From: Cryptomeria japonica
Taxonomy: Eukaryota > Streptophyta > Pinopsida > Cupressales > Cupressaceae
DNA: 64,000 nt
Reading direction: 5' to 3'
NCBI RefSeq assembly: GCF_030272615.1
Contig: NC_081406.1
Location: 184,141,770-184,205,769, forward strand
In this document: piece by piece, positions 1 to 11,037 of the stretch
Position numbering within the stretch: position 1 is the stretch's first letter
Layout: every line of letters begins with the position of its first letter
The notes under the pieces: model-generated
What the model was told of the DNA's origin: nothing
The model's database searches: none
Seen by the model: only the letters and a program-made list of their open reading frames with translations
Program-made: the position numbers and the translations under genes

Positions 1-3000
1 AATGCTGCTAATTGAGGACGTCCAGTAAAAAGTTGACATTTCTCACAGTTTTTCACAAATTTATAAGCATCTTTGAACATACCTGGCCAGTAAAAACAAT
101 TCCTGAGAATTTTAAAGGCAGTAACAGTGGATGAAAAGTGTCCTCCGCAAGCCTCAGAATGGTACGCTTTTAACAATTTTTCTTGTTGCTCTGCATCCAC
201 GCATCTTAAAAATGTTCCGTCGATTCCCCTCTTATATAGAACACCATCTGAAATTACATATTTGGCAGCTTTCAGCCTGAGATTCCGTTTATCTTTATAA
301 TTCATGTTTGATGGGCATTCACCGTATGAAAGAAAATATGCAATGTTAGAGAACCAAGGATCTGTTAGACTGACCAGTAAAACCATATGAGCCTCATCGG
401 ATTTACCGGGAGACACATCTCTATTCTCAGCTATCATTTTGCACAAACCACACCCCCTTACCAGAGAAGTAGGTTTGATTGTTAAATCATATTCTTGCAC
501 TTTAGCTACCCAAGTCGCTCGTTTATTCATTCCTACTTCTTGCTGAGTCAAGATGCTTTTGACTGTGGTCTTGGGCACATATACAACAGAATGAGAGTGC
601 AGTATGTAATACCTGAATTGTTTCAATGCCCTTACTACAGCAAAGGCATGTTTTTCTGTTGGACTATAATTTAATTCATGCTTCTTTAATGGAACACTCA
701 TGAAGGCGATTGGAGCTTCTTTTCCTTCATCATTGGGTTGGGTTAAAATACTAGATAGAGAATGTTCAGAAGCGTAACAATAAATAATGAAGTCCTTCTC
801 AAAATTAGGGCTTACCAGCATTGGAGCACTTGCGATAGCTGTTTTGATATCTTCAAAAGCTTTCTTACCCTCTTCTTGCCATCTGAAAGGACGTTTCTCG
901 CTCATCATGTCCAGCATGTATCTCACCTTTTCAGAAAATTCGGGTACAAAACTTCTCAGGAAATTGATCTGACCAAAGAAAGATTTCAAATCACTTCTAT
1001 TTGTCAGCAGAACCAGCTTCTGTATTGCTTTCACCCTCTCTGGATCAATTTTTACACCTTTTTTAGAAACAATATGCCCAAGCAATTTACCTTCTTCAAC
1101 GAAGAAAATAGACTTCTTCGGATTCAAAGATATACCATACTGTCTACATCTTTCCAGCACCTTCTCTAAGTCCCTCAAATGATGTTTCCTTCTTTTAGAA
1201 TAGACAGTTAAATCATCAAGATATATAACAATTATCTTATCTCGCAGGTCTTTGAAAGAGGAATTCATCGCTCGCTGAAAAGTAGCTCCAGCATTAATTA
1301 GACCAAAAGGCATTCGGTTGCAAGCAAAAGTACCCCAGGGAGTGATGAAGGCTGTTTTGTGTTGATCTTCTGGGGTGACACTAATCTGATTATATCCTGA
1401 GTAACCATCCAGCATCGACAATACTTCGGATCCAGCTACTGACTGCAAGACATGATCCATAGCAGGAAGCGCATAGTTATCTTTGAGGCTTGCTTGATTC
1501 AGATTCCTAAAGTCTACACAAATCCTTATTTCACCATTCTTTTTCCTTACTGGAACAATATTTGCCACCCATGTTGAATGATGTATTGGGTAAATTATAC
1601 AGGCCTTCAACATCTTTTCTACCTCTCTAAAAATGGCTTCTGAAACTTTGGGGTTGTAATTTCTAAGCTTTTGTCTGAAGGTGGTGGCCCCTGGTTTCAA
1701 TGGTATGTGATGCACGAATTCACCATTTCTGAAATTTTTTAAGTCACCATAACCCCATGCAAAAGCATCTTGATATTGGATTAAAAGCTCAGATAAGTTC
1801 CTCTTTTCCCTTGCAGAACAAGTTTTGCCTATAGAGATCAGCTTAGGATCCTCTTCACTTCCAATGTTGATCTTGTCATGTTCCTCTTTACTTTCATTAG
1901 AACCAGCATCTTTCTTTAAAGTACTGTCATCCTTTCTACCAAAAAGATGTTTCAAAGAAACCAGGCCTTTGGGAATTCCGTTTCCTTGAAGTTGGATCAC
2001 TTTCCCTGTTTCCGTTGGTTCTTCACCGATTGGCTTGCCCCCACGTTCAGATCCTTCGAAAAGGATTTCAGCGAAATCTCCTGCGCATGCCATGAATTCT
2101 TTTAATTGTTCATCATCATTAAAGACCTGCCAATGATTAATATTATCTGGGACTCTTGGTCTGTATAACACCTCAATCCTGTAAGTATTGTTTTTGAATT
2201 CGGGGTGGGGTAATAATAAAGATGCAGAGACAGCTAAAGAATCAGCTTTGGTATTTTGAGCACGAGGGACGAATTCAATAGAAAAAGCTTCAAATGACTC
2301 AATTTCATCCCAAACCAGATTTCTATAATGCCTCAGTCGCTCATTTTTTACAGAGAATTATTTTCTCACCTGCTTAACAATGAGTTCAGCATCTCCCTTT
2401 GCTTTTAGCTGCCTTATCCCTTTTTCCTTTGCTTCTTGTAAACCTAGAAGTAACGCCTCGTATTCTGCTGTGTTATTTGTATTATGGAAGTCTAGCTTAA
2501 AAGAGAAAGGGAAAATTTCCCCGAAAGGTGAAATGAGTACTACACCAGCACCTGAGCCTGAGTTCGAGCAACTTCCATCAAATTCTAGAGTCCACAAGTT
2601 TTCTTCAGCACTTACCATGTTCTCTTCAGATGACTCCTCGGGTAAGATGATGTAATTCCCGAATTGACACTCCTCATATAGTATTTGTGCTCTGGGATTG
2701 TCAGAAGGTACCACAGTATATTTGTTTTTCGGCTCAGGTTCTAACTTTATTTTCTTCTTTCCCATAGGAATATATGCTTCGGACCAGTCCATTTTAATTT
2801 CTCCACCTATATCCTTGCAGAAAGTTCTGCTAAGCAGCATCCCATAGCTAGCTGGAATATCAGCTACTAGAATAGTAAGCTTCACTCTCTTTTTAGGGAA
2901 AGCGTAAAGAACAACTTGTACATCTTTCACTTGGCCAATCAGGGGTACCTTCTTCCCATCCATAGCATAGCAACACCCAAAGGTTTTTGTGAGTTCCAGA

Positions 3001-3485
3001 CCAAGGGCTTTTGCAACTGGCTAAGGCATAATATTATCTGATGCTCCAGAATCAATAATACAATTACTAAGCCTTTGACCATTTAATAACAAAGATATAT
3101 AAAATGGGTTGGGCTTTTTCTCCTCCGTTTCCTTTTGAATAGAATTAGCAGTAACCTCAATGCCCTTTGAGCATCTCTCGGATATAAAGGTGGGTTCATC
3201 AGTAGCTTTTACATCCTCAGAAACATTGTCTGTAACATGTGCACTAGTGACTGAACTTCCCTTCACGTATTGAACCAACTTGTCCAACTCCTTAGGATTA
3301 ATCTTTAGATATTCCGCTGGTGAAATGGATATAGAAGAAGTTTTACAAAATTCTACAATGTCAAAAGCTGAGGCACTAGCTTTCGTTTCAGCCCTAAACA
3401 AAATCTTAGGTTCCATAGTATCAGCATGAACATGCTCTTTACCTTTAGAATTTGATACATTTGGGGTGTTTCCATAGTAGAATTT
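1..3485 (-). pseudogene. gypsy pol: protease-RNase H-RT-RNase H-integrase (partial)
   Basis: This polyprotein would process itself, copy the element RNA and integrate the cDNA. In reading order I see: a retropepsin with DSGAS near 3060; an RNase H with the start FDGSCSNSGSGAG and E in NNTAEYEA (about 2620-2230); RT with YLDD at 1212-1223; a second RNase H near 850-540; and an integrase HHCC zinc finger (CEKC) near 165-15. Everything keeps one frame from 3485 to base 1. It is broken by TAG at 3018-3020 inside protease and TAA at 2358-2360 inside the first RNase H. From 2357 to the window edge I read no stop. In the second RNase H the first catalytic Asp is Tyr (CYAS where family members have DAS). 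Tat elements known to me place the extra RNase H after RT, so this order is odd. Confidence 0.85.
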
Positions 3486-5071
3486 CTAATTCCGTTGGAT
3501 TCTAGTCATGACTGTGCAGGCAGGTTCTTGAAGTGTTGTAAAAACATCACCTCCTCTCTCTGAATCAGATTCGTATTCAAGGAAGTAACTACCAGACTCA
3601 CCTTTTTCTACATCTTCTTTTTCAATCATCGCTTCTGCCATAAGAGCATTCTTTGCTAGCTGAATACAATTTAGCCAGTCAGGACATTCTCGTTCATCAT
3701 GGTCCAAAGTCATGTGGAAGGAACACATTGTTTCTTTAGGGGCTTCTTCAATTTGTAGTCTCGGCTGAGGAGCAGTCAATAGGGGAGCTCTCCCAAAATT
3801 TTGAGACTGTTGCCGTCTGTGAATGTCTTGATAAGGGGAAGGATACTGATTATGTGTTTTATTCTGCTGCCTCTTCATCATTGCTATGTCATTCATCAGC
3901 TTTTGTAAGACTGGGTCTGTGGGTGTAGCAGGTGAAACGGTCCCGGGAGTATGTACCTCTCTTTTCCACTTACCGGCATTAATGAATGCATCCTCCAGTT
4001 GAATAGCCAACCTCTGAGCAGCGCCTAAATCAGCACAAGCATCTTTAATAAGATGAAAACTTATATCTGCTGGAACGGCATTAATAAAAAATGATTTCTG
4101 ATTTTCTTCACTAGGTCTTGACACCGTGGGAATTCTTTGAACCAATCTATTGAATTTGGCCACGAACTCTCTCATAGGTTCATGCATATCTTTCTTCATT
4201 TGACTGAGTTGGGAAAACAGAGAACATTCATTTTCAGGGGTTTTAAATCTATTTTCAAAGGCATTTTTCATATCATCCCAACTAGTAATAGAAAGATGGG
4301 GCAAATGATTGAACCAATTAGCAGCAGCATCAGTCAAGGTTCGCACAAACAATCTCACAGCAACCTCCTGTGTAGGGACGCTTATAACAGCACAGGCAAA
4401 ATGAAAAGTGCTTAAGTGGTCATCTGTTGAGACCTTGCCATATCCACTAAACTTGGGTAAAACTTCAGTAGCTCCTTTAGGAAATGGTGCGGGGTTCACA
4501 CCTAGATTCAGTGGACCTATGTTCTGCCCCCAAGGTTGATTAACAGCCATGTTGGGTGGTACAACTTGCAAAGGTGGAATTGATATATAGGCTGGAACAA
4601 GGGCACTCAATGGAAGCAAGGATTGAACCAGAGGTGAGAAGGGAGAAGGCTTTGGTGGTGAGCTAGGCCTGCTTTGGGATTTAATTTGTTTCTTTTTAGG
4701 GTCGGTAAAATCTGGCAAGAGTTTTAGGTTTTTCAAGGGCTCAAAGTTCTCATCAAGAATTCCCTTTTCTCTTTCCCCTCTTGTGTATCTACGAGTAGCC
4801 AGTTTCTAAACTACTGGTGCATTCAAGGTCTTGCGGGTGCCTGGGCTAGTCTATTCACAACAACAGCCTCCTGAACTACCGGCACTCCTCTCAAGAGTTC
4901 GGCTCTTTCTTCTTCTATTTCCAGAACTGCTAATATTTGCTGATAGTGTTGACCGCTTCTATGCTCTCGCCAAGCAATTGCCGCTAGGTCTGAAATTATG
5001 TCTTCTTGAGTATCTTCAAATCGAAGATTAGGTTGTAATACAGGGAAGACCTCATTATGTTGAAGAACCAT
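3486..5071 (-). pseudogene. gypsy gag
   Basis: Structural capsid/nucleocapsid protein. The ATG at 5069-5071 lies about 50 bp inside the PBS. The first 82 codons stop at 4823, and the main gag body continues in another frame from about 4820, so one frameshift is present. The body has a Pro/Ser-rich N-terminus, then a retrotransposon gag domain (FVRTLTDAAANWFNHLP, MREFVAKFNRLVQRIP) and a CHHC zinc knuckle CSFHMTLDHDEREC. It ends with TAG at 3486-3488, after which the same frame continues straight into protease. That stop may be a gag-pol boundary with readthrough or just a mutation. Confidence 0.85.
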
Positions 5072-5120
5072 GGTTATACATTACATTTAAAGATTAAGGT
5101 TCCTTAAAAAGGACTCGATC

Positions 5121-5138
5121 TCCCCAGCAGAGTCGCCA
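5121..5138 (-). other. Primer-binding site, tRNA-Arg type
   Basis: Minus-strand TGGCGACTCTGCTGGGGA lies 6 bp inside the LTR edge. It is complementary, with about one mismatch from memory, to the 3' end of plant tRNA-Arg ending in GTCGCCA. Tat/Ogre-group gypsy elements use this primer. Confidence 0.75.
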
Positions 5139-5144
5139 AAAATC

Positions 5145-5845
5145 TGTTGGTGAACAGATTGTCCTCTTACTTAATTTCTCTTAATTTACTCTATGCCCAA
5201 TGTTATGAAGAGAACGGAATCATTCACTACAGTTGAGAAAGTATTAATTTTACTTTAACTTCCTCTCTGAATTTTTCTACAGGTACAGCTCCCTTATCTG
5301 ATTTACAATGAATTCAACTTTTATAATTACACTTTTTCCCAAAAGTGCATAAGGTTCTCTCAACTACTCCTAGGTAGTGAGGTAATTACAAAATACAGAT
5401 CGCAAATGAAAAGATTCACATACATGTAGTCAACAAAATCTATCTCAAAGAATGGATTTTCTGCTAGATTTTCAACATATATCAAAACAGAAAATAGATG
5501 AACTTACGACTAACCAACAGCAATAAGGAAATTTCGAATCGCCTAATTACCTCCACAAAGTGATAATAATTCAGCACCCAGAACACAAAGTTTCAAAGCA
5601 TAACTCGAAATTTTTTTTTATATATGTATATCCAACTTCAATGCACAAAGTCTTTGAAAGCTAAAACATGCATATACTATCCTTGATCACTGTTCTTTAG
5701 AAAAATCTATCTTAAAACTCTATCTAATCTGCTATCCTTTTTTTTTATTGCTAACCCCCCAAAATCGCTTAATGCCCCAGCATTTATAGTTTTTTTAAAA
5801 TCCCGAAGGGCCTCCCTTAAAACCCAACCCTATCGGGTTAATACA
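5145..5845 (-). repeat. 5' LTR of the gypsy element (right edge estimated)
   Basis: On the plus strand it starts TGTTGGTGAACAG next to the PBS. The other edge is placed at TACA (5842-5845), because a Copia PPT begins about 20 bp further on. The partner LTR is outside the window, so length and TSD cannot be confirmed. The TATA box lies only about 60 bp from the estimated start, so U3 is very short or truncated. Confidence 0.6.
5782..5788 (-). promoter_or_regulatory. Possible TATA box of gypsy LTR
   Basis: Minus-strand CTATAAATG sits in the LTR, upstream of gag. Position and sequence suit an LTR promoter, but no transcript evidence is available. Confidence 0.4.
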
Positions 5846-5864
5846 AGAAACCGTTATGAAACTA

Positions 5865-7382
5865 GAAAGGGGGAGATTATTGGCATTACAGTAAGAAAGA
5901 TTGTTGATATTCAATAAGGATATTGAGAAGGTTGTTGAAGATTATTGATATAACTAAAGAAGGATGATAACTATCTTTATAACATTATTTTGTCATTGAT
6001 GTCAAGAGATTGATTATCTGATTCAGTATGATGTTGCCATATCTTTAGAAGATTGATTAGAAGAGAATTAAGATGTCGGTAAAAGACACAGAAAGAATGT
6101 GATGAATAAAGGGAGGAATAAGTTATTCAATGGGCAACTATTACTGAGTTAGACAATGATGAGATCATGATGTTTAGATTATTTTGATATCCTACATATT
6201 TTATTGATTGTAAGGTTAATACTACACTATGCAACCGAGAAAGGAACCTAGTTGGTAAACCCTAAGGTTATCGATATCGATTAATGAAGGCGAAATGTCT
6301 ACCGAGTAAAGTTTAGTATTTACCGAGTTGCAACTGAGTTATGACAGTGTGCATAGGATGGATAAAAGCATTATTTAATGAAGGACAATGATTAGCTGGA
6401 GATGTGTAAATGATTGGTATGTAGTGTATGAGGTTTGTTAAGGATCTATGGAAAAGGAAAATCGGCAGAAAGATCTACAGTGCAGATTGAACCACAATAA
6501 CCATATGCAAGTTCCAAGATGGGAATGCAAGTCCCGAGGTAAGGTAAAACATTTTCAGATCGAAAGGATACATTGAACCTAGTCAAGTTTGAAGATCTAA
6601 TGGCCAAGATTGATCATGGGAAATGTGATCAAGAAGATTTAGCGGTTAGCAATTGTTTATAAATAAGGAATTGTTGATAAACAATGTATGCGGGCAAGTG
6701 TATGCACAGGGATGCTACATAGTGATTACCGAGCATAGAAGCTTGAAGACCTGTTTGAATATCAAAGTAGAGAGCCCAGCAGAGGGACAAGATAAGTCCT
6801 ATGACTAGATTGTTTTGAACAAATAAGAATTTGCTTTAGCATTTTAGATGTGAAGTTGCAGATAGATTTTATTACTGTTATTTTGTAAGTGACAAAAAAT
6901 CTCTTAACCGAGTGGACTTAACAGTCTTATATGTAAACCCTCTAGCAAGGTAACATTCTAAAGAGAGTGTTTGAAATCCTTTAACAAGGTCACTTCTAAC
7001 AAAGTGAAGATCCTAACAGATTTGAGGGAAATCCCTTAACCGGGTCACATCTAGCAATGTGTTTGTAATCTTTAACAAGATTTGCTTTTAACCAAGCATA
7101 CTCTAGAAGAATATATTTCTTAGTGGGTCCGAAATCCCATAGTGGTTTTTCCCTATTTGGGTTTCCACATTAAATCTGGTGTTATGAGTGTTGTTATGAT
7201 TATGTGTTCTTAAGTTTGCATGTTTAACAGTTTTTGGTTAAGTTGCTGAAGTATAAGTTACCGAGGTTGAATCTGTTGATTTTATGGAAGTTTAAGTTTG
7301 TATGATTCACCCCCCCCCCCCCCCCCCCCTCATCTTGTTAGCTATTGGAATCTGTACTTTACATCAAGTATCAGAACTAACA
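5865..7382 (+). repeat. PPT and 3' LTR of a second Copia element
   Basis: A purine tract AGAAAGGGGGAGA at 5864-5876 is followed by an LTR-like sequence at 5878-7382. It aligns along its length with the LTRs at 8486-10034 and 14732-16251: shared GATATTGAGAAGGTTGTTGA near the start and TATCAGAACTA at the end. It begins TATTGG rather than TGTTGG. It contains a run of 20 C (7310-7329). Because a PPT precedes it, it is a 3' LTR and not a solo LTR. The rest of this element would lie to the left, beyond the nested gypsy insertion. The 5 bp after it (ATATG) are the likely TSD. Confidence 0.8.
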
Positions 7383-7639
7383 ATATGATATTAGCATAAG
7401 CGGTGATTTTTCAAGAGAGGATAGAGTGTCTTTGGATATTTTATTCTAATGTTTGGTAGATGATAAAATAGATACCAACATAAATTGGTTGTAGAAGGAG
7501 GGTTGGACTTTTGGTCATTTATTCAAGTGGAAATATTCAGCTGGATGGAAGCAGTATGAACTTTGAATTGCCAAATCAGAGATATGGTAGATCTCTTTTA
7601 TGTCAAAAAATCCCCCAAAAAAGTGAAAAATTAAAAAAT

Positions 7640-8201
7640 AGAAAAATCAAAAATCAAAAGGTTTTATTGATGGATGGGTGACCATTCCATATTTCTTATT
7701 GTCGAGATAGTCTCCTTGTGGACCTTTCTCAAATTCAGGAAATTGTAAATGCACAACTGCACCCTCTAAACTTGTCTCAATTTGTTGTACCAGGGAGGTG
7801 CTGGATTCATGAAACGACTCAACATGATGAGATGAATTGCTTGAAATTATTATCAAGGATAAAATTGGTTCTACAAGGAATTTTTTTTATTTTGGGATGT
7901 TCAAAAACCAAAATTATACATAAACCCTCGCAATGAGGGTAATAGAAATGATCCTTTCTCAAGGTTCATACTTAGAATTCAAAATCAAATAGAACAAGGC
8001 AATGTTCACTTGAAGGGTGTGATGTTTCCTCGTTGGTGTCGGATTCACAATGAACCATATTCAAAATTCACTTTTTTATTCTATGAAGAGGCCATCAACC
8101 AAGATATATGTTACTTGGGATTATCAAAATTGCTAAGGAAATACATCAAGAATGATCATCTTAGTCCTACATTAAAAGAACAAAGTACTGCAACATCTTA
8201 A
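7640..8201 (+). pseudogene. Decayed gag-like fragment with CHHC zinc knuckle
   Basis: A reading frame at 7718-7936 contains CWIHETTQHDEMNC (7799-7840). This is the same C-x2-H-x4-H-x4-C pattern seen in the two gypsy gags of this window. A second, weaker C-x2-H motif (WCRIHNE) follows near 8035. Stops and frame changes are frequent. The surrounding repeat (7383-8480) was split by the Copia element at 8486 and resumes at 16257. I read it as the gag region of an older gypsy-type element. The exact family is unknown. Confidence 0.45.
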
Positions 8202-8485
8202 GGTTATGAAGGAAGAAATTTGGAAGAAGATATTGAATCAAGCAATCAAGTAGATGAAGATTTTTCTTACATCACACTAGAATGAGAGGCCATTGGAATA
8301 AAGATCAAACAAGCAATGGAATGCACCCAAGAAAAGAGAACAACCCAAGGCAACTATTAGCATATGGAAGCGAATGAGTATACAGAATTTCAATTTAATG
8401 AAGATCATCAGGAGCCAGAAGTGGAGGTCAGCTCAAAATGAAGATGGCATAAAAAATTTCCATCGAAAGGGAAGTAGCTCCAGTG

Positions 8486-10034
8486 TGTTGGCAATAATGC
8501 ATTATAACAGACAATGGAAGATTGTTGGCATTTCATAAGGATATTGAGAAGGTTGTTGATGATTATGGATATAACTGATTAAAGATGTTTACTGTCTTGA
8601 TATTATTATTTTGTCATTGATGTCAAGAAATTGATTTTCTAATTCATTATGATGTTGTCATATCTTGAGAAGTATGATATGAAGATTATAAAGATGTCGG
8701 TAAAAGACACAGGAAAGAATATGATGAATAAGGGGATGAATAAGATATTCAATGGGCAACTAGTACCGAGTCAGACAATGATGAGATCATGATGTTTAGA
8801 TTGTTTTAACATCATACATATGTTGTAAAATGTAAAGATTAATACTATACTATGTTATCAAGCAAAGAACCTAGTCGGTAAACCCTAAGGAACCTAGTCG
8901 GTAAACCCTAAGGTTATCGCTATCAGTTAATGAAGGTGGAATGTCTACCGAGTAAAGTTTAGTATTTACCGAGTTGTTACCGAGTTGTAACCAAGCTATA
9001 ACAAAATGCATTAAATGTTTACATGTGTTATTTAATGAAGGAAGCTGATGAGATAGAACTGATCAATGATTGGTGAGCTATGAATGAAGTTTGTTAATGA
9101 GTCTAAGGCAATGAAAAGTCGGCATGAAGACCTATAGCTCAAATTGAACCGCAATACCCTGGCACAAGTTCCAAGACTAATATGCAAGTTCCAAGGCGGG
9201 GTAAAATGTTTTTAGATCGAAAGATGAATTAAACCTGGACAAGGTTGAAGATCTGATGGCTATGATTAATCATGGGAAATGTGATCAAGGAGATTAAGTG
9301 GTTACCTAATTGTTTATAAATAGGAAACTGTTTATAAACAATGTATGTGGGCAAGTGTATGCATAGGGATGCTACATAGTTATTACCGAGAACAAAAGCT
9401 TGAAGACCTGTTTGAATAACAGAGTATAGAAGCCCAACAGATAGACAAGATTAGTTCTATGTCTAGATTGTATTGAACAAATAAGAATCTGCTTTAGCAT
9501 TTTAGATGTGAAGTTGTAGATAGATTTTATTACTATTATTTTGTGAAAGTGACAGAAAATATCTTAATCGAGTGGACTTAACAGTCTTATTTGTAAAACC
9601 CTCTAGCAAGGTGACATTCTAATTGAGTGTTTGAAATCCTTTAACAGGGTCACTTCTAACAAGGTGAAGATCCTAACAGATTTGAGGGAAATCCCTTAAC
9701 CGGGTCACATCTAGCAATGTGTTTGTAATCTTTAACATGATTTGCTTTTAACTAAGCATACTCTAGAAGAGTATATTTCTTAGTGGGTCTGAAATCCCAC
9801 AGTGGTTTTTCCCTATTTGGGTTTCCACGTTAAATCTAGTGTTATGAGGTTTATGATGTTCATATGATTTTGAGTTTGCATGTTTAACAGTTTTGGTTAT
9901 ATTACTGAAATATATGTTATCGAGGTTGAATTTGATGTTTTTATGGAAGATTAAGTTTGTATGATTCACCCCCCCCCCCCCTCTTATCTTGTTGACTATT
10001 GGATCTGTACTTATATTAAGTATCAGAACTATCA
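8486..10034 (+). repeat. Copia 5' LTR
   Basis: This 1549-bp LTR aligns with 14732-16251. It carries a private 23-bp tandem duplication (8867-8889 and 8890-8912) and a run of 13 C (9969-9981). It ends CAGAACTATCA just before the PBS. Confidence 0.92.
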
Positions 10035-10036
10035 AT

Positions 10037-10048
10037 TGGTATCAGAGC
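10037..10048 (+). other. Primer-binding site, initiator tRNA-Met
   Basis: TGGTATCAGAGC begins 2 bp after the LTR and is complementary to the 3' end of plant initiator tRNA-Met (known primer of Copia elements). Confidence 0.9.
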
Positions 10049-10098
10049 TTTGGACTCCGATAGGAAAGTTTTAAGGCACTTGAGTTAAAGATCCAAAG

Positions 10099-11037
10099 AT
10101 GTATAAGAGGGATGCACCGAAGCTGAACAAGTCAAGTTTCTATACATGGCAAAAAAGGATGAAGCTACATCTATCAGGAGTTGGAGAATATGTTGTATAC
10201 TATCTGGAAAATGATTTTGTCACACCAAGCACCTATCCATTGAATATGGAAGAGATAAAGGCAAAGCAAGAATATATTCAAGCAATGATTGAAATAACAT
10301 CTGCACTGATCGATTCAGAGTTTAATGATCTAGAAGGCTGCAATGATGCAAAGACAATGTGGGATAAGCTCATATCAGTATATGGAGGAGATGAACATGT
10401 TCAAAGAGAAAACATAGATAGTCTAAGAGGACAACTTGAATCTATGAGGATGAATGAAGGTGAGAACATAACTCAGTACAGTACAAGACTAAAGGAGATT
10501 GTCAATCAAATCAAAGGAGCAGGTGGAACTATTGAAGAAAAGGATATAACAAGTAAGTTGTTAAGAACCCTTCTACCAACTTATGCAATCCAAGTCTCTG
10601 CAATCAATGAATTGAGGTTTGCACCTAATATGTCAGTTTCTTTAGATGCTACTATTGGTAAGCTACATGCATTTGAGTTAAGTAATTTTGATAACAGTGG
10701 ATCTTTGGTAAATAAAGTTGAATCTGCATTTAGTTCTTTTCATCTTGAAGAATCTAATGATTTCAATGAAAGAAAGTATAAGTACTCTGAAGGAGATCAT
10801 AGTGGAGCAAGTGAAAGATTTTGTAAGAACATGGAGGTAGTACACAAATTATATGAGGAAATCAGAAAGCAAGAAGAGTTTGAAGCACTATTAGCCAAAA
10901 GGTTACCAAGAGGCAAAGGTAAGTATAAAGGAAAACTACCTTTGAAATGTTTCAAATGTGATAAAATAGGACATATGGCTTCTAAATGTCCTGACAAAGA
11001 TTCTACTGAAAAGAGAGATTACCGAGATGATAGATAG
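10099..11037 (+). CDS. Copia gag (UBN2-type), 312 codons
   Basis: Structural gag protein. The ATG at 10099 is the first good start, 50 bp after the PBS. The UBN2-like capsid region includes FYTWQKRMKLHLSGVGEYV near the N-terminus and a KTMWDKLISVYGG segment. A basic stretch then leads to one zinc knuckle, CFKCDKIGHMASKC, near codons 284-297. TAG at 11035-11037 ends it, but the same frame continues past this stop into a basic/acidic linker and protease. In intact relatives gag and pol form one ORF, so the stop is probably a mutation. Confidence 0.85.
   Translation: MYKRDAPKLNKSSFYTWQKRMKLHLSGVGEYVVYYLENDFVTPSTYPLNMEEIKAKQEYIQAMIEITSALIDSEFNDLEGCNDAKTMWDKLISVYGGDEHVQRENIDSLRGQLESMRMNEGENITQYSTRLKEIVNQIKGAGGTIEEKDITSKLLRTLLPTYAIQVSAINELRFAPNMSVSLDATIGKLHAFELSNFDNSGSLVNKVESAFSSFHLEESNDFNERKYKYSEGDHSGASERFCKNMEVVHKLYEEIRKQEEFEALLAKRLPRGKGKYKGKLPLKCFKCDKIGHMASKCPDKDSTEKRDYRDDR

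Larger units (their letters stand above)
1..5845 (-). mobile_element. Ty3/gypsy LTR retrotransposon, Tat-like, truncated by window start
   Basis: On the minus strand the order is 5' LTR, PBS, gag, protease, RNase H, RT, RNase H and integrase zinc finger, running off the left edge. Gag through integrase mostly share one reading frame, broken by a few stops and one frameshift near 4820, so this copy is fairly young. The PBS matches the 3' end of a plant tRNA-Arg, as in Tat/Ogre elements, and the upstream RNase H resembles the extra archaeal-type RNase H of that group. The integrase core and 3' LTR lie outside the window. The right LTR edge is my estimate. The element appears to sit just inside the 3' end of a Copia element whose PPT and LTR follow immediately. 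Confidence 0.85.

Noticed and set aside
762-1169. 135-codon plus-strand frame
   Set aside because: Antisense to the gypsy RT/RNase H reading frame on the minus strand.
5878-7382. Solo LTR
   Set aside because: A PPT directly precedes it, so it is the 3' LTR of an element whose remainder lies beyond the nested gypsy copy.
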